From Actinoplanes missouriensis 431 (GTDB taxonomy: Bacteria; Actinomycetota; Actinomycetes; Mycobacteriales; Micromonosporaceae), in NCBI RefSeq assembly GCF_000284295.1, contig NC_017093.1, forward strand, positions 6,820,001 through 6,884,000: a DNA stretch of 64,000 nt, given 5' to 3'. Position 1 is the stretch's first letter. Every line of letters starts with the position of its first letter. The position numbers and the translations under genes are program-made. Positions 16,057-24,129 of this stretch are shown here, in pieces. The notes under the pieces are model-generated. The model was not told the DNA's origin, did not search any database, and was given only the letters and a program-made list of their open reading frames with translations.

Positions 16057-16842
16057 ATGTTCGAGCGATTCACCAAGGGCGCCCGCAGCGCGGTGGTCGG
16101 TGCCCAGCAGGAGGCCCGCGAGCTGGGCCACACCGTCATCGGCACCGAGCACGTGCTGCTCGCGCTGACCAGCGACTCCTGGCCTGATGCCACCCGGCCG
16201 GGCAGCGCCGCTCCCGGCAGCGCCCGGCCAGGCGGCGCCGGGCCGAGCAGCGCCGTTCCCGGCAGCGCCCGGCCAGGCGGCGCCGGGCCGAGCAGCGCCG
16301 TTCCCGGCAGCGCGCGGCCGGGCGGCGCCGGGCGCGGGACACCCGATGGCCCGCCGAGCGCCGTCGCGGCCCTGCTCAGCGAGGCCGGCGCCGACCGGCA
16401 GCGGGTGCGGGCCGCGATCGTCGCGCACGTCGGCGACCGCAGCGCCGAAGCCACCACGCTCGCCGACCGGGACGCCGAGGACGCGGCCGCCCTCAAGGCG
16501 ATCGGCATCGACCTGGACGCGGTCCGGGCCGCGATCGAGGAGAACTTCGGGGCCGGGTCGCTGCACCTGCCGCGGCCGGCGCCGAAGAAGAAGGGCATCT
16601 TCGGGCGGTTCTCCGCCGGGAGCAGCCACATCCCGTTCTCGCCGCGCGCCAAGAAGGTGCTGGAGCTGTCGCTGCGGGAGGCGTTGCGGCTCAAGCACAA
16701 CTACATCGCGCGGGAGCACATCATGCTCGGCATCCTGCGCGAGGGAGAGGGGCTCGCGGCCCTGATCCTGGCCGAGCTGAAGGTCGACACCACCAGGCTG
16801 CGAGCCGACCTGACCGACGCCCTGTCCAGCCGGGCCGCGTAG
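16057..16842 (+). CDS. Clp N-terminal (Clp_N) domain protein without AAA module
   Basis: The 261-residue protein has two Clp_N-type helical repeats, the first starting MFERFTKGARSAVVGAQQEA (residues 1-45, then 100-125) and the second near residues 190-255 (FSPRAKKVLELSLREAL, YIAREHIMLGIL). These domains in ClpA/ClpC bind adaptors or damaged proteins; here no ATPase domain follows. The first repeat is interrupted at the loop after LLALTSDSW by a Pro/Gly/Ser/Ala-rich segment (residues 47-97) made of 15-residue tandem repeats. It is translated right after the HTH gene (TGACATG junction). I infer a client- or arginine-phosphate-binding regulator of proteolysis. Confidence 0.83.
   Translation: MFERFTKGARSAVVGAQQEARELGHTVIGTEHVLLALTSDSWPDATRPGSAAPGSARPGGAGPSSAVPGSARPGGAGPSSAVPGSARPGGAGRGTPDGPPSAVAALLSEAGADRQRVRAAIVAHVGDRSAEATTLADRDAEDAAALKAIGIDLDAVRAAIEENFGAGSLHLPRPAPKKKGIFGRFSAGSSHIPFSPRAKKVLELSLREALRLKHNYIAREHIMLGILREGEGLAALILAELKVDTTRLRADLTDALSSRAA
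16213..16338. repeat. 45-bp in-frame tandem repeat inside the Clp_N gene
   Basis: Copies of a 45-bp unit encoding PGSARPGGAGPSSAV start at 16213, 16258 and 16303; the third is partial. The copies are nearly identical at DNA level, implying recent expansion by slippage. Confidence 0.9.
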
Positions 16843-16848
16843 GCCGGG

Positions 16849-16894
16849 CCGGCAGGCTGCGCGGTCCGAGCCCGGCAGGCCGCGCGGTCCGAGC
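16849..16894. repeat. two tandem 23-bp repeats in a convergent intergenic gap
   Basis: Two adjacent copies of CCGGCAGGCTGCGCGGTCCG plus AGC (16849-16871 and 16872-16894) differ at one base. They lie in the 90-bp gap between the converging Clp_N and GNAT genes; the rest of the gap is GC-rich and self-complementary and may help transcription stop in both directions. Confidence 0.75.
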
Positions 16895-16932
16895 CCGCGC
16901 CCGCGCGGGCCGGGCCCGGCCGCGCACGGCGG

Positions 16933-17409
16933 TCAGAGGCGGAGGCGCATCGCGGGATCGGGTGTGCGGCGGAAGCCGAGCGACTCGTAGAGCGGCTCAC
17001 CCCACTCCGACGTCCGCAGGTCGGCCGCGCCCGCGCCCCGCTCGCGGAACCAGTCCAGCAGCGCTGTCATGCACGCTCGGGAGTACCCCTTCCGGCGCTG
17101 GTCCGGGTCGGTGGCGACGCTGAAGACGTACCCCATCAGACCGGCCGGGTTGCCCGGGCCGCCGAGACGCTCCTCGACGATGCCGAGCGCGCACGCGGCG
17201 AGCCCGGCGCCGTCCGGGCGGTCGACCACGAAGGCCGCCATCGTCGGGGACGGCTCGGCGAACCGCCTGCGGAGGATCTGCTCGGAGGTCGGCTGCCAGT
17301 CGTCGTTCCAGTTCGGCTGCGGGAAGCTCTGGAGCATGACGGCGCGGAGCCGGATCAGCTCGGCGGCGTCTTCGGGAGTGGCCCGGCGGGCCGGCACGTG
17401 TTCCTGCAC
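16933..17409 (-). CDS. GNAT-family N-acetyltransferase
   Basis: The likely product is 158 residues from GTG 17409 (QEHVPARRATPEDAAELIRL). The acetyl-CoA pyrophosphate loop is visible in VFSVATDPDQRRKGYSRACM, followed by a C-terminal strand typical of the fold (EPLYESLGFRRTPDPAMRLRL region). GNAT enzymes move an acetyl group from acetyl-CoA to an amine; the substrate is unknown. The open frame extends 25 codons upstream to 17484 but that part has no family resemblance. It converges on the Clp_N gene and is divergent from the MarR gene. Confidence 0.8.
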   Translation of the reverse strand: MQEHVPARRATPEDAAELIRLRAVMLQSFPQPNWNDDWQPTSEQILRRRFAEPSPTMAAFVVDRPDGAGLAACALGIVEERLGGPGNPAGLMGYVFSVATDPDQRRKGYSRACMTALLDWFRERGAGAADLRTSEWGEPLYESLGFRRTPDPAMRLRL

Positions 17410-17574
17410 GCCGAGAAGGCTAGCCACCGCGCCGAGAAGACCAGCCACCGCACGCCCGTGACAGGTCTGCGCCCAGCCGTGCACCCGTAGCGAAGGTCGC
17501 GCAACGGCCGCGCCCCGGCAGGTGGTCGCGCGGAGGTCACGGGACGGCGCGGGGTGCGGGGACGGGTCCGCCCG

Positions 17575-17606
17575 TACATTTCAGATTTGAAGTTTCAGAT
17601 TTGAAG
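17575..17606. promoter_or_regulatory. possible promoter and tandem operator of the MarR-pirin operon
   Basis: Two perfect tandem copies of TTTCAGATTTGAAG occur at 17579-17592 and 17593-17606. Each contains TTCA-N4-TGAA, a dyad of the size bound by MarR dimers. A possible -10 TACATT (17575-17580) overlaps the first copy, so bound repressor would block transcription. The second copy runs into the AAGGAG ribosome site. Confidence 0.65.
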
Positions 17607-17622
17607 GAGTATGGTTCCGGGC

Positions 17623-18063
17623 ATGGCGGAACCGCTCAGCGACAGTCAGTTGCGGCATTGGCAGACGTTCGTCGAGAGCTCGTGGGCGCTGCACACGAGG
17701 ATGGAGGACGAGCTGCGCGCGGCGACCGGGCTGAGCATGAACGACTACCACGTGCTCGTCGCGCTCGCCGAGGCGACCGATCGACGGATTCGCATGGGTG
17801 AGCTCGCCAACCGGCTCGTGCTGTCGCCGAGCCGCATCACCTATCAGATCAACTCAATGATCAAACGCGGTCTCGTGCGCAAGGAGAGTTGTGCTGACGA
17901 CGGACGCGGCCAGGAGGCCGTGCTGACCGAGACCGGCTTGCGGACGCTGCGCGAGGCCGCACCGGCGCATCTGAAGACCGTTCGTGAGCGCTTCATCGAT
18001 CATCTGGACGACGAGGAGCTGGCCGTGATCGGCCGAGTCTTCGCCAAGATCAGGAAGGTGTGA
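17623..18063 (+). CDS. MarR-family transcriptional regulator
   Basis: The 146-residue protein has the MarR layout: an N-terminal dimer helix, a winged HTH around residues 50-100 (RIRMGELANRLVLSPSRITY, then MIKRGLVRKESCADDGRGQE with the wing Asp-Arg-Gly pattern) and a C-terminal dimer helix. Members repress divergent or downstream genes and release DNA on binding phenolics or oxidants. ATG 17623 lies 13 bases from AAGGAG; ATG 17611 in the same frame is only one base from it, so the start is uncertain. It is followed after 3 bases by the pirin gene, which is its most likely target together with itself. Confidence 0.85.
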   Translation: MAEPLSDSQLRHWQTFVESSWALHTRMEDELRAATGLSMNDYHVLVALAEATDRRIRMGELANRLVLSPSRITYQINSMIKRGLVRKESCADDGRGQEAVLTETGLRTLREAAPAHLKTVRERFIDHLDDEELAVIGRVFAKIRKV

Positions 18064-18066
18064 ATC

Positions 18067-19014
18067 ATGCCCGCCATCACCGTCGACGACGTCCTCGTCC
18101 TGCCGCGTCTGCCTCGGCTCGACCCGATGACCGATTTCCGCCAGGTGCGCCGCCTGACGACCGCTCCACAGGGCTACGAGGGCGAGGGATTCCCGGTCCG
18201 GCGCGCCTTCGCCGGGGTGCCACTGACCGAACTTGACCCCTTCATCCACCTGGACCAGATGGGCGAGGTCGACTACGCGCCGGGCGAGCCGAAGGGCACC
18301 CCGTGGCACCCGCACCGCGGCTTCGAGACGGTCACCTACATGATCGACGGCATCATGGACCACTCCGACTCGCTCGGTGGCGGCGGCTCGATCTCGAACA
18401 GCGACACGCAGTGGATGACAGCCGGCGCGGGGATTCTGCACATCGAGGCGCCGCCGGAGCACCTGGTGATGAGTGGCGGACTCTTCCACGGCCTCCAACT
18501 CTGGGTGAACCTGCCCGCCGCCGCGAAGATGATCGACCCGAAATATCAGGACATTCGCGGTAAGGCCGCCGCCCTGCTCACCACCCCCGACGGCGGCGCG
18601 CTGATCCGCGTGATCGCCGGCGAGGTGGCCGGGCACAGCGGACCGGGCTCCACGTTCACCCCGATCAACCTGGCGCACGTGACCCTGCAGCCCGGCGCGC
18701 GCCTCGACCTGCCGTGGCAGCCCGACTACAACGCGCTCGTCTACACGCTCGCAGGCAGTGGCTGGGTCGGCACCGACATGCGCCCGATCACTCTCGGACA
18801 ACTCGCCACCCACGGCCCCGGCGACGCCATCCGCGTCGAAGCCAAGACCGAACTCGACCTCTTCATCATGGGCGGCCGCCCGATCCGCGAGCCGATCGCC
18901 CACTACGGCCCCTTCGTGATGAACACGAAAGCCGAGCTCAAGCAGGCCTTCGACGACTTCCAGAAAGGCCGCCTCGGCGTCATCCCGGCGGCCCGGCTCC
19001 CGCACACCGACTGA
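18067..19014 (+). CDS. pirin family protein
   Basis: A 315-residue bicupin of the pirin family. The N-terminal cupin shows DPFIHLDQMG and HPHRGFETVTYMIDG with the metal-binding His residues, followed by DHSDSLGGGG and the Glu-containing IEAPPEHLVM metal site region; the second cupin spans residues 180-290. Some bacterial pirins have quercetin dioxygenase activity, others bind pyruvate dehydrogenase or acyl-CoA dehydrogenase subunits and tune carbon flow. It is co-transcribed with a MarR regulator, so I infer induction by an aromatic or oxidative signal. A hairpin follows at 19027. Confidence 0.88.
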   Translation: MPAITVDDVLVLPRLPRLDPMTDFRQVRRLTTAPQGYEGEGFPVRRAFAGVPLTELDPFIHLDQMGEVDYAPGEPKGTPWHPHRGFETVTYMIDGIMDHSDSLGGGGSISNSDTQWMTAGAGILHIEAPPEHLVMSGGLFHGLQLWVNLPAAAKMIDPKYQDIRGKAAALLTTPDGGALIRVIAGEVAGHSGPGSTFTPINLAHVTLQPGARLDLPWQPDYNALVYTLAGSGWVGTDMRPITLGQLATHGPGDAIRVEAKTELDLFIMGGRPIREPIAHYGPFVMNTKAELKQAFDDFQKGRLGVIPAARLPHTD

Positions 19015-19026
19015 TTTTTCCGGTAC

Positions 19027-19060
19027 GGGCACGGCCGTCCCGATTCTCCACGGCCGTCCC
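19027..19060 (+). terminator. hairpin downstream of the pirin gene
   Basis: Two copies of the self-complementary octamer ACGGCCGT (19031-19038 and 19050-19057), flanked by GGG and CCC, can pair into a stem with one bulged C. There is no T-run after it; a short T-run (TTTTT) lies before it. It is a plausible but not certain terminator. Confidence 0.4.
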
Positions 19061-19479
19061 GTGCCTGACACGCTGCCACGTGCCGGGGCACGGCCGTTGC
19101 GCGGCCATCGCTACCGGCGCGTGGCTGAGCCGGGATTCGTCGAGCGGGAGGCGGCGTCCCGCACCGGAACCGCACGAGCACGCCCCGCGAACAGACGTTG
19201 CCGGCCCGGCCCGGCGGCCTCGCCGCGATCGATCGCGACGCTCGCAGATCTTGGAACCGTCAACGCCGGCTGGCGCTCAGCGTTCACAAAACGGACGCCG
19301 AACAGCACTGGCAACCAGCCGAGCGCGCCGAGCTGGCTCTCAGTGCTGCCGATGGCGCGATCGGCAGCATTCAGAGCCAGCTCGGCACCCGGTCAGCCAC
19401 TCGAAGCGCCCGACCCGAGCACGAGGCGTTGATCACAGGAGCCCGGCGGGCGGTGCCGGGCAACTACCGGAACAGCCCG
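19061..19479. other. 419-bp intergenic stretch without a gene
   Basis: Reading frames here have no family resemblance, no ribosome sites and mixed codon bias. The stretch contains a further ACGGCCGTT copy near 19090 and the REP-like hairpin array at 19266-19386; I see nothing else in it. Confidence 0.6.
19266..19386. repeat. REP-like array of alternating inverted arms
   Basis: Arms alternate in orientation: GGCTGGCGCTCAGCG near 19268, CAGCACTGGCAACCAGC at 19303-19319, GCTGGCTCTCAGTGCTG at 19332-19348, and GGCAGCATTCAGAGCCAGC from about 19363. The middle two form a long stem with two mismatches around a 12-base loop. The same arm and a nearly identical hairpin with the same loop length occur at 60097-60142, so this is a dispersed element. 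Confidence 0.75.
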
Positions 19480-19608
19480 TCAGGGCATCATCAGCAGGAT
19501 GGCGGTGGTTCCCGCCAGCACCATCAGCAGGACCGCGATGAGCAGCCCTTTCTCGGCGGATGCGGCGGTGTCGGGGACGCTCGTGGTGGCCAGCGGCTCA
19601 GCGCTCAT
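19480..19608 (-). CDS. 42-residue single-TM membrane protein
   Basis: This short gene is read from ATG 19608 to TGA at 19480. The product starts MSAEPLATTSVPDTAASAEK and continues with one hydrophobic segment of about 20 residues (GLLIAVLLMVLAGTTAILL) ending in MMP. A strong GGAGGA ribosome site lies 10 bases upstream. The N-terminal half is polar and probably cytoplasmic or outside. It is divergent from the phospholipase D gene at 19709. I do not recognise the family; small single-helix proteins of this kind often associate with larger membrane complexes. Confidence 0.6.
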   Translation of the reverse strand: MSAEPLATTSVPDTAASAEKGLLIAVLLMVLAGTTAILLMMP

Positions 19609-19708
19609 GTGATCTGTTCCTCCGGGCGATCGAGGGGTTGCCGCTCCGCGTGCGGACGGCGGTCTGGAGGCTTACGGTGAGGGCGTCGTCGACCTCGGAG
19701 GGGTTGCT

Positions 19709-21292
19709 GTGCCGCCGCAGGAATGGCTTCTGACCGCTGCCGAACGCGGCAACCCGGACACCTCCATACCCACATGGAACACCGGAAACACGGTCGAAGC
19801 ATTAATTCACGGGCAAAGGTACTTCGATCGGTTGGCCTCGGAGGTCGAGGCGCTGGAGGCCGGTGATCACCTCTTCTTCACCGACTGGCGCGGCGACCCG
19901 GACGAGCGGATGCGCGCGGACGGCCCGACGATCGCGGAGCTCTTCGCGGCGGCGGCCAAGCGCGGCGTGGTCGTCAAGGGCCTGCTGTGGCGTTCGCATG
20001 TGGACAAGCTGGCGTACAGCGAGGAGGAGAACCGCACGCTCAGCGACGACATCGAGGCGGCAGGCGGCGAGGTGCTGCTGGACCAGCGGGTCCGCCGGGG
20101 CGGTTCGCACCACCAGAAACTCGTGGTGCTCCGGCATCCCGGCCGTCCGGAGCTCGACGTCGCGTTCGCCGGCGGCATCGACCTGTGCCACAGCCGGCGC
20201 GACGACGACGCGCACCACGGCGATCCGCAGGCGGTCCGGATGGCGAAGGCGTACGGCCCGAACCCGCCCTGGCACGACGTCCAGCTGATGCTGCGCGGGC
20301 CGGTCGTCGGCACGCTGGACCTGAGCTTCCGGGAGCGGTGGACCGACCCGGCGCCGCTGGACCAGCACGGTCCCATCTCCACGGCCACCGACATGCTCAA
20401 GCACGAGGACATGCGCCCGGACCCGCTCCCGCCGCAGCCACCGGACCCGCCGCCCGCCGGGGAGATGACCGTGCAGGTGCTGCGGACCTATCCGGCGATG
20501 CGCCCGGCGTACAGCTTCGCGAAGCTGGGCGAGCGCACCGTGGCCCGCGGCTACACGAAGGCGATCCGCCGGGCCCGGCGGCTGATCTACCTGGAGGACC
20601 AGTATCTCTGGTCGAAGGAGGTCGCCCAGCTCTTCGCGGACTCGATGCGGGAGAACCCGGACCTGCACCTGATCGCGGTGGTGCCGCGCCACCCGGACGT
20701 GGACGGCGCGTTCGCGCTGCCGCCGAACCAGGTCGGCCGGGAGCAGGCGATCGAGCTGTGCCGCCGGGCCGCCGCCGACCGGGTGCACGTCTTCGACCTG
20801 GAGAACTCCGAGGGCACTCCGATCTACGTGCATGCCAAGGTGTGCGTGGTGGACGACGTGTGGACGAGCGTGGGCAGCGACAACTTCAACCGTCGCTCCT
20901 GGACCCACGACAGCGAGCTGTCCTGCGCGGTTCTCGACGGCACCCGGGACGGGCGGGCGCCCGCGGATCCGGCCGGGCTCGGCGACGGCGCCCGGCGGTT
21001 CGCCCGTGACCTGCGCCTCTCGCTGCTCGGCGAGCACCTGGAGCGGGCCGGGGACGACCGCGACGACCTGATCGATCCGGTGGGCGCGGTGCGCGCGGCG
21101 ACCGAGGCGGCGGACCGGCTGAAGGAGTGGATCGCCGGCGGGCGGTCCGGTCCGCGCCCGCCCGGCCGGCTGGTGCCGCACGAGACCGAGCGGCTGCCGT
21201 GGCATCAGCGGGTGTGGGCGGTGCCCGCGTACCGGTTGATCTACGACCCGGACGGCCGGCCCTGGCGGGAGCGCCGCGCCGGAACCTGGTGA
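19709..21292 (+). CDS. phospholipase D-family protein
   Basis: The 527-residue protein has two HKD-type catalytic motifs typical of the PLD superfamily: HHQKLVVL with downstream FAGGIDL (residues 132-160) and HAKVCVVDDVWTSVGSDNFN (about 375-394). Each supplies the His-x-Lys and the following Gly-Gly or Ser-Asp pocket, so the enzyme should form the usual phosphohistidine intermediate. It may hydrolyse phospholipids or transfer phosphatidyl groups; no signal peptide is seen, so it is probably cytoplasmic. The start is GTG. Codon 32 is TTA (19802-19804), a rare leucine codon in this genome type, near a locally AT-rich patch. Confidence 0.87.
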   Translation: MPPQEWLLTAAERGNPDTSIPTWNTGNTVEALIHGQRYFDRLASEVEALEAGDHLFFTDWRGDPDERMRADGPTIAELFAAAAKRGVVVKGLLWRSHVDKLAYSEEENRTLSDDIEAAGGEVLLDQRVRRGGSHHQKLVVLRHPGRPELDVAFAGGIDLCHSRRDDDAHHGDPQAVRMAKAYGPNPPWHDVQLMLRGPVVGTLDLSFRERWTDPAPLDQHGPISTATDMLKHEDMRPDPLPPQPPDPPPAGEMTVQVLRTYPAMRPAYSFAKLGERTVARGYTKAIRRARRLIYLEDQYLWSKEVAQLFADSMRENPDLHLIAVVPRHPDVDGAFALPPNQVGREQAIELCRRAAADRVHVFDLENSEGTPIYVHAKVCVVDDVWTSVGSDNFNRRSWTHDSELSCAVLDGTRDGRAPADPAGLGDGARRFARDLRLSLLGEHLERAGDDRDDLIDPVGAVRAATEAADRLKEWIAGGRSGPRPPGRLVPHETERLPWHQRVWAVPAYRLIYDPDGRPWRERRAGTW

Positions 21293-21312
21293 CGGGTCAG
21301 GCCGGTGAATGA

Positions 21313-21909
21313 TCAGGCAAAGTCCAGCCGCATCACCACGCGGCGCGGCGTCGGGTGGCTCACCTCGGTGAACCCGGCCTCGGTGAAGATTTTCCGGCTG
21401 CCCACGTAGAGCTCGCCCCAGCTGTACTCCCGGTCGGTCCGGGCGACGATCGGATAGCCCTCGATCGCCCGGGCGCCACGCTCCCGGGCGAACCCGACCG
21501 CGGCCGCGACCAGGGCCCGGCTGACGCCGCGCCGGCGGAACCCGGTCCGGGTGACGAAGCACGTCACCGCCCAGACCCCGGCATCGGTACGGCTCTCGTC
21601 CCGCCCCGCCCACGGCACCCGAGCGGTCATCAGGCGTGGGTAGGCGAAGCGCGGCTCGACGGCACACCAGCCGGCCGGCTCGCCGCCGAGGTAGGCGACC
21701 AGCCCGCTGGTCGTCGCGGCGCCCGGGTCGTCGCAGCCGGCCTGGGCGCGCAGCCGCTCGGCACGCTCCTCGACCGGGACCGAGCCCCACTCGGCTGCCG
21801 TGATCTTGAACCACTGGCACTGGCAGCGGGCCGGCTCGCCGCGCGCGCCGAAGATCGCACGGACATCCGACCAGGACGCCTCGTTGGCCGCCACCACGGA
21901 GATGCCCAT
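21313..21909 (-). CDS. GNAT-family N-acetyltransferase
   Basis: The 198-residue product from ATG 21909 has a Cys-rich N-terminal part (GEPARCQCQWFKIT) and a GNAT core whose acetyl-CoA loop is VTRTGFRRRGVSRALVAAAV (about residues 122-141). The C-terminus carries GELYVGSRKIFTEAGFTEVS, the usual closing strand and helix. Substrate unknown. The open frame upstream of 21909 lies opposite nothing convincing and has no family similarity. The methyltransferase gene at 21921-22991 is immediately upstream (11-base gap), so the two are likely cotranscribed. Confidence 0.83.
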   Translation of the reverse strand: MGISVVAANEASWSDVRAIFGARGEPARCQCQWFKITAAEWGSVPVEERAERLRAQAGCDDPGAATTSGLVAYLGGEPAGWCAVEPRFAYPRLMTARVPWAGRDESRTDAGVWAVTCFVTRTGFRRRGVSRALVAAAVGFARERGARAIEGYPIVARTDREYSWGELYVGSRKIFTEAGFTEVSHPTPRRVVMRLDFA

Positions 21910-21920
21910 GGTTCGGCAGT

Positions 21921-22991
21921 CTACGGGCGGGTCAGCCGCCACGGGCCGGGCACGAGGATCGGGCCGCCCGCGGACGCCAGCGTGGCCCGCCACGCCCGCA
22001 TCGGCGGCCGGCCCATCGCCCACCAGCGGTCGGCGAGGGCGAGCGCGACGGCGGCGCAGCGCTCCGCGGAGGCGAGCACCGCACCGTCCGGGAGCACCAC
22101 GGCGCTGCCCGGGCCGTCCTCGGCGAGCACCGCGATCAGCGACTGCTCGCGGCCCGGCGCCGAGGCGTAGGTGACCCGCCGGTGCCACACGCCCGCGGCG
22201 AACCACAGGTCCCGGTACGCGAGCGCCTCCAGCGTCGTCCCCCACCGCGCCGGGACGGCCGGGTCGAGGCCGCTGAGCGGCTCGGACGGCGGCGGCGGGT
22301 GGCTGCCGGGATGACGGGCGGTGAGCGGGCCGGCCGCGCTCATGAAGCCGGCCGGGCAGACCACCGTCACCTCGCCCCCGGCGCCGGCGCTGAGGACCGG
22401 ATGCATGCCGGCGTGCTCGACCGGGGCGACGATCCGGCCGCCGGGCAGCAGCCGGTCGATCCAGTGCGGGGAGATCCCGGCGATCCCGACCGTGACGATG
22501 ATCCGGTCGTAGGCGCCGGCCGGTCCACCGGTGTATCCGTCGGCGTTCTCCACCCGTACCCCATCGATGGCGGCCCGGGCCAGCGCGGAGCGCGCCCGGT
22601 CCGCGACGTCCGCCTGCACCTCCACGGTCGTCACCTCGGCGCCCAGGGTGGCGAGCAGCGCCGCGTTGTACCCGGTCCCCGCGCCGATCTCGAGGATCCG
22701 CTGGCCGGGGCGCACGTCCAGCGCCTCGATCATGAGAGCCATCAGCGACGGCTGGCTGGAGGAGCTGATCGGGCGGCTGCCGCTCAGCTTGGTGACCAGG
22801 ACGTCGTTGCTGTAGACCACGCGCAGGAACTCCGGGTCGGCGGGCAGCACCAGCCGCCCGTCCCGGCGGTGGAAACCGTCCGGGACGAACACCTCCCGTG
22901 GCACCGTCGCGAAAGCCCTGGCCAGCTCGGGCGAGAGCGTCACTCCGTCGTGGCGGATCAGATCGAGGTAGTGCCTGCGGGCATCCTCCAT
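21921..22991 (-). CDS. PCMT-like protein-L-isoaspartate methyltransferase
   Basis: The 356-residue protein has the protein-L-isoaspartate O-methyltransferase core in residues 1-210: an N-terminal cap (RAFATVPREVFVPDGF), a substrate loop SSSSQPSLMALM and SAM motif I ILEIGAGTGYNAALLA, then VAPVEH in place of the usual loop after the catalytic sheet. Such enzymes methylate isoaspartyl residues in damaged proteins. About 145 extra residues at the C-terminus are not part of the classical enzyme and contain a conserved-looking segment (LAYRDLWFAAGVWHRRVTYA); in actinomycetes such long PCMT homologs often act on peptides, so substrate is uncertain. Confidence 0.82.
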   Translation of the reverse strand: MEDARRHYLDLIRHDGVTLSPELARAFATVPREVFVPDGFHRRDGRLVLPADPEFLRVVYSNDVLVTKLSGSRPISSSSQPSLMALMIEALDVRPGQRILEIGAGTGYNAALLATLGAEVTTVEVQADVADRARSALARAAIDGVRVENADGYTGGPAGAYDRIIVTVGIAGISPHWIDRLLPGGRIVAPVEHAGMHPVLSAGAGGEVTVVCPAGFMSAAGPLTARHPGSHPPPPSEPLSGLDPAVPARWGTTLEALAYRDLWFAAGVWHRRVTYASAPGREQSLIAVLAEDGPGSAVVLPDGAVLASAERCAAVALALADRWWAMGRPPMRAWRATLASAGGPILVPGPWRLTRP

Positions 22992-23010
22992 GACAGATAC
23001 GGTACGAGGT

Positions 23011-24129
23011 TCATCGATCGACGGCGCACCGCAGACGTGCCGCGACGTCGCCGGCGTGGTACGGCCACTCGGCCGGCTCGATGTTCGCGACGAAGTCCGC
23101 GTAGGTGACCGCCGCCCGCAGCTCCGCCACCGGCCGGAGCAGCTCGACGGCCCGCAGCGCGTCGCAGCCCGACCACCGCGACGCCCACTGCCGCAGCACC
23201 TCGGGGTCGTCGCTGAGCCGCAGCACGTCGAGCGCGGGGTTGCCCACGCCGGAGTCGCCCCAGTCCACGATCACCAGGTTGCCGTCGTCGTCGGTCCGCA
23301 CGTTGCCCGGATGCAGGTCGCCGTGGATCAGGGTGTCCGGCAGCCCGCACGCGGCCACGGCGGCGAGCCGGTCGGGTAGCCCGTCGATCAACTCTGCCAG
23401 GCCGGGTATCTCGGCGAGATAGGGCTCGGCGACATCGGCGAGGGGCGCGACGGAGAGCCGCTTGTCCGGCACTCCCGCGGCGAGCAACTCCGCCACCCGA
23501 TCCGCGAAATGCTCCTGCACCGGATGGAAGGCCTCGGCGATGTCGGCGCACAGGGCGGGTCCGGCGCCGTACCGGTCCTCGCCGGGCACGTGTGCCAGCA
23601 GCATCCGCCCCTGCTCCCCCGACGCCAGCAGGTAGGGCACCAGGCCCGGCGCGACCTCGTCGACCATCCGCAGCACGACCGGCTCGTGGCGGAAGAACGA
23701 CGGAACCTGCTTGAGCCAGGCCGCCGGGGTCCCGTCCGGCAGGTCGAACCGCCAGATCGCGGAGAGGTTCCAGGTGCGCTGCTGGTGGGGAACCGCCCCG
23801 GTCAGACCGATCCGGTCGAGCGCTCCGGACGCCCAGGCCAGCGACGCCTCCGGGCCGCCGATCTCGGCGTAGGGCGCGCGGAGCGGGTGCGGCGAGAGAT
23901 CCGCCTCAGCCGGGAGCAGACCGGGCGGCGGCGCGGCGCACGAGGCCAGGTAGGTCACTGCGCCCGACGGGTCACCGTGCAGCACGCGCAGCACGGTGAC
24001 GTCGGCGCCGGCCACGGCCACCACCTCCGCGACCTCCTGCCACCACGGCGTGCCGACCGGGAACGGCGGGAGGGCGCCCCGCAGGACACCCTCCGCGTCG
24101 ACGAGGACCAGCGTTACGGTACGAGTCAC
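23011..24129 (-). CDS. aminoglycoside phosphotransferase-family kinase
   Basis: The 372-residue protein has an N-terminal domain of about 110 residues (TLVLVDAEGVLRGALPPFPV) that I do not recognise and a kinase-like APH domain from about residue 120. The Brenner motif HGDLHPGNV and the DFG-equivalent VIVDWGDSGVGNP are intact. Enzymes of this fold phosphorylate small molecules such as choline, homoserine, sugars or aminoglycosides. The GTG start overlaps the stop of the allantoicase gene by four bases, tying it to ureide breakdown, so I infer a metabolic substrate and not an antibiotic. Confidence 0.82.
   Translation of the reverse strand: MTRTVTLVLVDAEGVLRGALPPFPVGTPWWQEVAEVVAVAGADVTVLRVLHGDPSGAVTYLASCAAPPPGLLPAEADLSPHPLRAPYAEIGGPEASLAWASGALDRIGLTGAVPHQQRTWNLSAIWRFDLPDGTPAAWLKQVPSFFRHEPVVLRMVDEVAPGLVPYLLASGEQGRMLLAHVPGEDRYGAGPALCADIAEAFHPVQEHFADRVAELLAAGVPDKRLSVAPLADVAEPYLAEIPGLAELIDGLPDRLAAVAACGLPDTLIHGDLHPGNVRTDDDGNLVIVDWGDSGVGNPALDVLRLSDDPEVLRQWASRWSGCDALRAVELLRPVAELRAAVTYADFVANIEPAEWPYHAGDVAARLRCAVDR

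Noticed and set aside
16057..16842. ClpC ATPase
   Set aside because: Only Clp_N repeats are present; no Walker motifs or AAA domains follow.
23011..24129. Aminoglycoside resistance gene
   Set aside because: The fold matches, but the overlap with allantoicase and the N-terminal extra domain make a metabolic role more likely.
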